A stretch of 64,000 nt of DNA from Oceanobacillus chungangensis (GTDB taxonomy: Bacteria; Bacillota; Bacilli; Bacillales; Amphibacillaceae): NCBI RefSeq assembly GCF_003369565.1, contig NZ_PIOD01000025.1, positions 49,428 to 113,427 on the forward strand, read 5' to 3'. Under the pieces are notes generated by a model, which was not told the origin of the DNA, did no database searches, and worked only from the letters and a program-made list of their open reading frames with translations. A program made the position numbers and the translations under genes. Below, piece by piece: positions 58,041 to 64,000 of this stretch (positions are counted from its first letter, which is position 1; every line of letters starts with the position of its first letter).

Positions 58041-59252
58041 ATGAATGACAAAATAGATAAAGAATTAAAACAAGACAAGCTAATTATGCTAGATGGTATA
58101 AAATATACCCAGTCCAATATTGACGAGAAACAAAATAAGAAATATTGGAGTAAAATTAGTGTCCCACTTACGTTGCATGAAGGGCTAAGTACATATACAA
58201 AAGTTGATTTAGATGAGATAAGGAAAAACTTAGATATTAAAAATGCTAGTGGCTTGAAAAAAGCGGAGCTAAGTGGATTGCTAGAAGAGAAAATCCCTAG
58301 TTTAGTTGAAACGTTTTTTTATCAACTAGATTACGAGCGTTTCAATTTATTATTAAAAATTGCTCGGAATGGTGGATATATCGAGTCTCCAGATATGGTA
58401 GCTCATCAAATCAATTATCTTCGTGCTAGTGGGATAGTCTTTACAGGAACGTTTAATGAGAAGAAAGTATTAGTATTACCTGAGGATCTTACAAAAGTGA
58501 TCCTATCACTAGGTACAGATGTAGGCATACGGTCGACAATAAAACGAAATACCAATTGGGTTAAGCTGACAAGAGGTCTATTGTATTATTATGGGACGTT
58601 AAGTATCGACCAACTAGAAGAAATGGTTGAGAAACATACTGGTGAAACATTAACTTATCCAGAATATATTGCAGTTATTCATGATGCAATGGCATATCGC
58701 AGAGACTTCCAAATCGATGAAAATGGTTACTCAAACATTAGGGTGGTCGATCCTAAACAAATTGTAGAAGAACATCAGTCCAGAGAGAATGTGCCATATT
58801 ATCCATTTACAAAAAACGACCTTCTCACAGCTGGGGAACCGGAATTTGTTGAGCGGAATGAGAGTTATTTGCAATTGCTTAACTTTATCTTGGACAAATA
58901 TGATGTTGACCGGGAACTAGCAGAGATGTATGTGGAAGAGTGCGTCTATGCAATCAGAATGAATTATAGTTCAAATGAGATCTTGCAATATTTAGGCAGC
59001 GTGCTAGAGCTAAAAACAATGGAAAATGTCCAGGCGTTAACAAATATGATTATTAATTTGATGAATAACACTAAAAAATGGATTCTTAAAGGCCATACAT
59101 CAATGGAGTTAAGCCCAAATAGTAACCAGCCATTAGCAAATGCAACATCCGAACATAATTATGGGGAAACAAAGAAAAAAGTAAAAATAGGCAGAAATGC
59201 CCCATGCCCATGTGGAAGCGGAAAAAAATATAAGAAATGTTGTGGGAGGTAG
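58041..59252 (+). CDS. SEC-C metal-binding-motif protein
   Basis: A 403-residue soluble protein ending in a SEC-C zinc-binding motif (RNAPCPCGSGKKYKKCCGR) like that at the SecA C terminus. The N-terminal part has a SAP/Rho-N-like helical stretch (LDEIRKNLDIKNASGLKKAELSGLLEEKI), and the middle is helical with no recognised domain. SEC-C motifs bind zinc and often mediate binding to SecB or ribosome-associated partners; the function of this protein is unknown. GGAAGGTAGTGAT precedes the ATG; a GTG at 58029 is in frame but too close. It has its own transcription unit. Confidence 0.72.
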   Translation: MNDKIDKELKQDKLIMLDGIKYTQSNIDEKQNKKYWSKISVPLTLHEGLSTYTKVDLDEIRKNLDIKNASGLKKAELSGLLEEKIPSLVETFFYQLDYERFNLLLKIARNGGYIESPDMVAHQINYLRASGIVFTGTFNEKKVLVLPEDLTKVILSLGTDVGIRSTIKRNTNWVKLTRGLLYYYGTLSIDQLEEMVEKHTGETLTYPEYIAVIHDAMAYRRDFQIDENGYSNIRVVDPKQIVEEHQSRENVPYYPFTKNDLLTAGEPEFVERNESYLQLLNFILDKYDVDRELAEMYVEECVYAIRMNYSSNEILQYLGSVLELKTMENVQALTNMIINLMNNTKKWILKGHTSMELSPNSNQPLANATSEHNYGETKKKVKIGRNAPCPCGSGKKYKKCCGR

Positions 59253-59259
59253 AGAATTC

Positions 59260-59288
59260 GGTGCCCGTCACTTCCAAAGTTTGTCAAA
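59260..59288 (+). repeat. Post-stop hairpin element, copy 7
   Basis: GGTGCCCGTCACTTCCAAAG, then TTTGTCAAA. It starts 7 bases after the SEC-C gene stop. Confidence 0.72.
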
Positions 59289-59412
59289 AATTGCAGAAGA
59301 GTAGAAATTAGAGCGCAATTGAAATGAAGTGATATGTATCTACTCTTAGAAAAATAAAATAAAAACGACAATCACCTGATCAGATGAAAGTGTGGTTCTC
59401 AACTAACATTCT

Positions 59413-59449
59413 AAAAGAAGAAGTGTCCAGTGCACTTCTTCTTTTGATT
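59413..59449 (+). terminator. Strong intrinsic terminator
   Basis: AAAAGAAGAAGTG at 59413-59425 pairs perfectly with CACTTCTTCTTTT at 59433-59445. It lies 160 bases after the SEC-C gene. The remaining gap to 59695 includes a short GC-richer stretch near 59595-59630 with no gene seen. Confidence 0.88.
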
Positions 59450-59695
59450 GCTTCAGCACGATGAAGGATAATTATATTAAAAAACCTAACACCTACACGA
59501 TCTATCTAACCTCCGAAAGTATTATATACAAATAATCCATCCTTAATACCTCAACAATGCGCTACCTCGGAATGTGACAAACCAAGAGATACCGACCCGG
59601 AATTGGGGCGAGGTAAGCTCAGCCGTGGCGTCTATTATTTGCCTTTTCTATATGGTACAATTATTTTTCAATAATAAGAGTAGGAGGTGGCAATA

Positions 59696-60964
59696 TTGAA
59701 GGATGACAAATTGTGGTATCGACTGGATAATGCTGGAAAACTATATTCATCCATTATCTCCTCCAGAGCGACCACTTTATTTAGATTGTCCGCAACACTT
59801 ACCTCTCCGGTTGACCCAGTTTTACTACAAAGAGCACTGGAATCTGCGTTGGAACGATTTCCATTTTTTAAGGTTCAATTAAAGCAAGGTTTCTTTTGGT
59901 ATTATTTTGAAGGAACGAGCCAAATTCCAAAGATAGAAAAAGAAATCTATTATCCATGTATGAGTTTATCAATTAAAAAGCGTGGTTCTTTCCCGTACCG
60001 AGTATATTATTTTAACAACCGAATTTCCTTGGAATTATCGCATAGTATGACGGATGGCACTGGTGGGCTGAAGTTTTTATATGAACTCATTAAGCAATAT
60101 CTTCATTTAAAGGAATCGGTACCACTAAAACGAGAGACAATAAGTAATACGCAGCTTCGACTGGAAACAGAAAATTCCTTTCGAAAGTATTATGATAAAA
60201 ATATACCTGCGCCGAGATCTCGATCGGCTAAAGTCTTTAAACTTCCGATTCAATTGGATAAAAAGGGGTATTATCATATCGTAACCGGGATTATCGGTGT
60301 GAATGCGTTGAAGAAAAAGGCAAAGGAGTATGATGTTTCAATTACAATTTTGCTTACTGCTGTATATATCCAGAGTCTGTTAAACATTCAGGAAAGAACT
60401 TCAAGGCGGAAAAAGCCTATTGTAATAAACGTCCCAGTAAATATGCGATCTTTTTTTGAAACTAGTACAATGAGGAATTTTTTTGTAAGTATTACGCCAT
60501 CGATTGATGCTAGGCTTGGCGAATACGAATTCGAGGAAATTATTCAAGAGGTGAAAATTGAATTTAGTCGTTTACTTACACCGAAAAAATTAAAGCAGTA
60601 TATTAAACGAAGTGTCATTAGCGAGAAATCTTTAGTCTTACGATTGATGCCATCTCCGATTAAGGATATTGTTGCCCCATCTATTTATTCCTTTTTTGGA
60701 GAGGGCCAATATACAAGTGGCTTATCCAACTTGGGTATTGTGCGAGTGCCAAGTGAGATGGAACCGTTTATCGAAAGAGTAGAGTCTTACCCGCCTCCAA
60801 GTATCGGAAATAAAGTGAAGGCAATGTTAATTAGCTATAATCAGCATGTCTATATATCCTTTGGCAACCTATCTAAAAATCGGATGCTTGAGCGGGAATT
60901 TTTTCGCAATATTCGTGAGCTGGGAATTGAAGTGACGATAGAAACAAACGATGAGGAGACTTAA
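59696..60964 (+). CDS. Alcohol acetyltransferase/condensation-like acyltransferase
   Basis: A 422-residue protein of the CoA-dependent acyltransferase (CAT/condensation) fold. The active-site motif HxxxDG is present as HSMTDG in the first half, and the N-terminal LWYRLDNAGKLYSSI is typical of a family annotated as alcohol acetyltransferase. A GTG at 59687 is in frame but lies within the ribosome-binding site AGGAGG at 59682-59687, so the TTG at 59696 is chosen. The next gene overlaps functionally (one-base gap). Substrates are unknown; a lipid or wax-ester-like product is possible. Confidence 0.8.
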   Translation: MKDDKLWYRLDNAGKLYSSIISSRATTLFRLSATLTSPVDPVLLQRALESALERFPFFKVQLKQGFFWYYFEGTSQIPKIEKEIYYPCMSLSIKKRGSFPYRVYYFNNRISLELSHSMTDGTGGLKFLYELIKQYLHLKESVPLKRETISNTQLRLETENSFRKYYDKNIPAPRSRSAKVFKLPIQLDKKGYYHIVTGIIGVNALKKKAKEYDVSITILLTAVYIQSLLNIQERTSRRKKPIVINVPVNMRSFFETSTMRNFFVSITPSIDARLGEYEFEEIIQEVKIEFSRLLTPKKLKQYIKRSVISEKSLVLRLMPSPIKDIVAPSIYSFFGEGQYTSGLSNLGIVRVPSEMEPFIERVESYPPPSIGNKVKAMLISYNQHVYISFGNLSKNRMLEREFFRNIRELGIEVTIETNDEET

Positions 60965-60965
60965 G

Positions 60966-61685
60966 ATGGCCTATTGTCCAAAGTGCGGAATAAAAGTGGA
61001 GGAAGACAACCGGCCTTGTCCATTATGCAGCTTCCACATTCCAAAAGTGAATGAAAAAAGAGATGCGGTTGTAAGAGTCCGCAAATTTCCAAAAACGGCT
61101 AATCCCTATCCTGCTTACCTGAGAAGGGTGCTTAACCGTATTTTTATTTTCATAACCTTATTAGTATTCTTGGCTGTCTGCTTATTGTTCTATATTGACT
61201 ATGAGGTAAATGAAATGTTTACATGGTCAAGATATAGTAACTTAAGTATTCTTGCTGGGTGGGTATTTCTATATTTTTCATTCGGCTATCTACAAAGCTT
61301 TTACAAAGTTATTATCGGTATCGGCTTGGATGCTTTCATATTATTACTTGGGCTAGACATTCTCAATGGCAGCCTTCAGTGGTTTTTTCCATTAGCGTTT
61401 CCAATTGTTGCTGGAACTACTGTGATAAGTATCAGTTACTGGAGTGTCATTAGGGCACTGTCAGTAAGAGGTTTTAATATGATTGGATTCTTCTTTATGG
61501 CTATTGTTATTCTTTCGATGTGGATCAACTTTTTTATCCATAACTATCGAAATGAAACAAATCCATTTAATTGGCTCATTGTCACGGTATTACAAATCAT
61601 ACCAGTATTATTAGTTATGATTTATGTTAAATACGGCATGCCTGAACGAATCAAGCAGAAAATCGCGAGAAAATTTCATTTGTAA
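60966..61685 (+). CDS. DUF6320-like membrane protein with N-terminal zinc ribbon
   Basis: A 239-residue protein. A zinc ribbon (CPKCG then CPLC, residues about 4-22) is followed by six predicted membrane helices (IFIFITLLVFLAVCLLFYI onward). This matches the DUF6320 family, which is often paired with the preceding acyltransferase type. GAGGAG supports the ATG one base after the previous stop, so the two genes are tightly coupled and probably form a complex or pathway. Confidence 0.78.
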   Translation: MAYCPKCGIKVEEDNRPCPLCSFHIPKVNEKRDAVVRVRKFPKTANPYPAYLRRVLNRIFIFITLLVFLAVCLLFYIDYEVNEMFTWSRYSNLSILAGWVFLYFSFGYLQSFYKVIIGIGLDAFILLLGLDILNGSLQWFFPLAFPIVAGTTVISISYWSVIRALSVRGFNMIGFFFMAIVILSMWINFFIHNYRNETNPFNWLIVTVLQIIPVLLVMIYVKYGMPERIKQKIARKFHL

Positions 61686-61694
61686 GCAGGTTAA

Positions 61695-61724
61695 GGTGCC
61701 TGGCCCCTTGAACTGTGTCGAAAA
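61695..61724 (+). repeat. Post-stop hairpin element, copy 8
   Basis: GGTGCCTGGCCCCTTGAACT, then GTGTCGAAAA, 9 bases after the DUF6320 stop. The right arm is diverged (GGCCC for GGCAC). Confidence 0.68.
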
Positions 61725-61770
61725 ATGAATCAGTTTAGATTATATCCAATCTAAAGAAGGAGTGTATAAA

Positions 61771-62427
61771 ATGGACAGCATTATTTTTGACTTGGATGGA
61801 ACATTATGGGATTCAGTAGATACTGTAGTGGATGCATGGAATAATGTCTTGACCCAAAATAAGCAAATAAACAGAGAGATAACGAAGGATGATTTGCGCC
61901 AGGTAATGGGACTTCCTTTTGATAAATTAGGGGAGAAGCTTTTACCTGAATTGGAGAAGGAAACACGAGCAGAGATAATCCATGCTTGCTGTAATATAGA
62001 AAATCGTTATCTTGCAAAGCAGGGCGGCATCCTCTATGAAAATGTGGAGCATACATTAAAAATGCTTTCCAAAAAATTTAAGCTTTTCATCGTGAGTAAT
62101 TGTCAAGATGGGTATATAGAAGCTTTTTATCACTATCATGGTTTAGAAAAGTATTTTATAGATTATGAGAATCCAGGTAGAACCGGACTTTCCAAGGGTG
62201 AAAATATTAAGCTCATCATGGAGAGAAATCAGTTGGCAAGCCCTGTCTACGTTGGCGATACGGATGGTGATCAGCAGGCTGCAAGAGAAGCAGGAATTCC
62301 ATTTATTTTTGCTGCATATGGCTTTGGTGAAGTGATTGATTATGAATATAGTATTGATCAATTTGAAGTGCTTGCTGATACAATGAAAGAGATTGAAAGC
62401 AAAGCAGTTTCTCAGTGTGAAAGCTGA
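61771..62427 (+). CDS. HAD-family hydrolase
   Basis: A 218-residue HAD phosphatase of the PGP-like group: motif I FDLDGTLWDS, motif II IVSNCQDGYIE, a Lys in GLSKGENIKLI and motif IV YVGDTDGDQQAAREAG. Likely substrates are phosphoglycolate or other small phosphates. AAGGAG at 61757-61762 fits the ATG at 61771; a GTG at 61762 is in frame but overlaps that site. Confidence 0.87.
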   Translation: MDSIIFDLDGTLWDSVDTVVDAWNNVLTQNKQINREITKDDLRQVMGLPFDKLGEKLLPELEKETRAEIIHACCNIENRYLAKQGGILYENVEHTLKMLSKKFKLFIVSNCQDGYIEAFYHYHGLEKYFIDYENPGRTGLSKGENIKLIMERNQLASPVYVGDTDGDQQAAREAGIPFIFAAYGFGEVIDYEYSIDQFEVLADTMKEIESKAVSQCES

Positions 62428-62435
62428 ATGTTTTG

Positions 62436-62479
62436 AAAAGATATGATTTCCAATTATTTATGGAAATCATATCTTTTTT
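62436..62479 (+). terminator. Strong terminator after the HAD gene
   Basis: AAAAGATATGATTTCCA pairs with TGGAAATCATATCTTTT (16 to 17 base pairs), ending in a T-run. It lies 8 bases after the stop codon. Confidence 0.95.
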
Positions 62480-62562
62480 ATATATAAGCTGAGTATATAA
62501 GATTAAACAAGTAAAATAATGATATAGCTTTCGCGATTCATACTGGTAGGAGGGAGGATAAC

Positions 62563-62745
62563 ATGAGAGCGAAACTGTTAAAGTATATGACTGAATTCAC
62601 TACGCTTACTGAAGAGTAGCAACAGAGAATTTCTGAGGCCATTCTAATTGAGGAATACAAAAAGGGGACCTATCTTATTGTTACCCCAGAGTCATTAAGC
62701 AGAATTAAAAAGCGTATGAATAAATATATAAAAATAATTTGTTAA
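62563..62745 (+). pseudogene. Remnant of a Crp/Fnr-like regulator N terminus
   Basis: After AGGAGGGAGG, an ATG opens a reading that starts RAKLLKYMTEFTTLTEE, meets an in-frame TAG at 62617, and continues QQRISEAILIEEYKKGTYLI, the typical start of a cyclic-nucleotide-binding domain. After that the sequence diverges (VTPESLSRIKKRMNKYIK) and ends at 62745, so the rest of the domain and the helix-turn-helix are missing. It is a decayed gene with a still excellent ribosome-binding site. Confidence 0.65.
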
Positions 62746-62836
62746 TCTTAACTTAAGTCAATGACGTTCTTGCATTCCCAAATTACAATGGAGCTGATAT
62801 TGAAAAATCCAAGGAAGCAAATATGGGGGGATTCAA

Positions 62837-63805
62837 TTGAAAGCGATTATTTCAAGTGAATACGGAGGGCCAGATACACTGCAATTTAATGAGATAGAAA
62901 AACCAAAGCCACTGGATAACCAAGTATTAGTGAAAATTCACGCAGCATCGATGAATTATGGAAATATGCTTCTATTAAAAGGGTACCCATTACTTGCACG
63001 ACTAGTTTTTGGTGTGCGAAAACCTAAATTTACAATACCAGGTGGGGATATGTCGGGAACCGTGGAAGCTGTAGGAAAAAATATTACCCAATTTCAACCT
63101 GGTGATGAGGTATTTGGTGATTTATCTGGCTCTGGATGGGGTGCATTTGCCGAATATGCAGCTGTTCCGGAAGAAGCAATTGTCCGAAAACCTCATAATC
63201 TATCATTTGAGGAGGCAGCTGCAGTACCGATGGCGGCAGTTACGGCATTACAGGCCATCAGGAATAAAGGTAAGCTCAAGCCAGGACAGAAGGTTTTAGT
63301 TCATGGTGCCACAGGTGGAGTTGGACTGTTTGCTGTTCAAATTGCTAAAGCGCTTGGAGCTGAAGTAACTGCGGTTGTCAGTACAAGGAATGTAGACCTC
63401 GTCCAAACAGTAGGTGCTGACCATACGATTGATTATACAAAAGAAGATTTTGCTGAACAGGAACAGAATTATGACCTAATATTAGGTGTAAATGGGTCAA
63501 GGTCTATTTCAACTTATAAGCGAAAATTAAACAATGGCGGAATCTATGTAAACGTCGGTGGCGGGAATTCCCAATTATTTCAAACGTTACTGCTGGGACC
63601 ACTTCTTTTTATTGGTGGAAATAAGAAAGCGAGCCTCTTTTTGCAAAGAGCGAATCAAAAAGATCTTGAGTTTTTACGAGAGCTAATTGAAGAGGGAAAA
63701 GTCAAAGCTATTATCGATAAAACCTTTCAGCTAAGCGAAGCACCAGAGGCATATCGCTATTTTGAAGAAGAACATATTCAAGGAAAAGTAGTATTGCTTG
63801 TTTAG
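62837..63805 (+). CDS. Zinc-independent MDR-family oxidoreductase (quinone oxidoreductase-like)
   Basis: A 322-residue medium-chain dehydrogenase/reductase. It has the N-terminal GroES-like domain, the NADPH-binding motif VLVHGATGGVGLFAVQIAKALGAEVTAV and the GADHTIDYTKEDF segment. Zinc ligands of alcohol dehydrogenases are missing, so a quinone or enone reductase role using NADPH is likely. The start is TTG, preceded by GGGGGGATTC. It stands alone after the Crp/Fnr-like remnant. Confidence 0.88.
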   Translation: MKAIISSEYGGPDTLQFNEIEKPKPLDNQVLVKIHAASMNYGNMLLLKGYPLLARLVFGVRKPKFTIPGGDMSGTVEAVGKNITQFQPGDEVFGDLSGSGWGAFAEYAAVPEEAIVRKPHNLSFEEAAAVPMAAVTALQAIRNKGKLKPGQKVLVHGATGGVGLFAVQIAKALGAEVTAVVSTRNVDLVQTVGADHTIDYTKEDFAEQEQNYDLILGVNGSRSISTYKRKLNNGGIYVNVGGGNSQLFQTLLLGPLLFIGGNKKASLFLQRANQKDLEFLRELIEEGKVKAIIDKTFQLSEAPEAYRYFEEEHIQGKVVLLV

Positions 63806-63811
63806 GTGCAA

Positions 63812-63843
63812 TGTGCTGTCACCCCTCGGATTTTGCCGAGTTC
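63812..63843 (+). repeat. Post-stop hairpin element, copy 9
   Basis: TGTGCTGTCACCCCTCGGAT, then TTTTGCCGAG, 6 bases after the oxidoreductase stop. The left arm is diverged. Confidence 0.62.
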
Positions 63844-63954
63844 AAAAGATAGAAGGATGGAGCTATTATGTATTTTCCGAGCTCCCAAGTGCCAACCTGG
63901 TGCGTTCTCACTATTCTCTATATTTTATTTGATTGATAGTTTGTTAATATTATC

Positions 63955-64000
63955 TAATCGACACTGAATTAGAAGTTTATGTCTAATTTAGTGTCGATTA
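63955..64000. terminator. Long inverted repeat at the window end
   Basis: TAATCGACACTGAATTAGA at 63955-63973 pairs with TCTAATTTAGTGTCGATTA at 63982-64000, 19 positions with one G-U pair. The window stops at its end, so a following T-tract cannot be seen; it is most likely a terminator for the oxidoreductase or for a convergent gene outside the window. Confidence 0.7.

Overview
The window looks like a chromosome segment from a low-GC member of the Bacillaceae, most like Oceanobacillus, Virgibacillus and relatives. The base composition is AT-rich, Shine-Dalgarno sequences of the AAGGAGG type are strong, and TTG and GTG starts are frequent. The genes include GabR/MocR, Rex- and CcpA-type sites, an AraC/YesS-type membrane regulator and Gfo/Idh oxidoreductases. 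No rRNA, tRNA, CRISPR array, intact transposase or prophage was seen. Family assignments were made by reading the translated sequences; no database was searched.

Layout. (1) 1-3.5 kb: a biotin-dependent module, pxpC-like carboxyltransferase, biotin carrier, biotin carboxylase and pxpA/ycsF-like subunit; the partner pxpB probably lies just upstream. (2) 3.5-11.9 kb: a complete molybdenum-hydroxylase operon of the CO-dehydrogenase/xanthine-dehydrogenase superfamily (coxG, S, L, M, D, E, a split xdhC pair and a MocA-type cytidylyltransferase). The large subunit has the AYRGAG signature, not the Cys-containing form I signature, so the enzyme is probably not a CO dehydrogenase. (3) 12.2-14.7 kb: a first moaA-moeA pair. 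(4) 15-19.7 kb: small membrane ORFs, then gabR divergent from gabT-gabD (GABA to succinate). (5) 19.8-31.5 kb: mixed genes including an AbiGi-like protein, a chemoreceptor, a TPR/dynamin-like GTPase, an NADH oxidase with a Rex-type operator, a HAD phosphatase and a DUF4386 membrane protein. (6) 31.9-40.4 kb: a second, nearly complete molybdenum cofactor locus (moaA, moeB, moeA, moaE, moaD, mobB, mobA, moaB/mog, modA, modB, and moaC on the minus strand). (7) 40.9-48.3 kb: an aromatic-acid-type MFS carrier with a 3-hydroxyacyl-CoA dehydrogenase, an aromatic acid exporter, rpoN and a broken ydcF-like gene. (8) 48.6-56.5 kb: a membrane-bound AraC regulator divergent from a sugar ABC importer (binding protein, two permeases) and two Gfo/Idh oxidoreductases. 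(9) 56.6-64 kb: a CynX-type carrier, a SEC-C protein, an acyltransferase/DUF6320 pair, a HAD hydrolase, a Crp/Fnr-like remnant and a quinone-oxidoreductase-like enzyme.

How it fits together. About half the window serves one theme: making molybdenum cofactor and using it in a cytosine-dinucleotide-type hydroxylase. The neighbouring biotin module resembles urea carboxylase cut into separate genes, which suggests (inference) that the hydroxylase product is an amide or lactam that is N-carboxylated and opened.

The intergenic DNA is unusually structured. Three short repeat families are spread across the window: an 87-bp two-hairpin element (six full or partial copies, one of them inside the ydcF-like gene); a GGTGCCTGTCAC hairpin element found within about 15 bases after the stop codon of eight plus-strand genes, with a ninth copy elsewhere; and arrays of a TCGAGCG motif repeated about every 21 bp. 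These are the least explained and most interesting features of the window.
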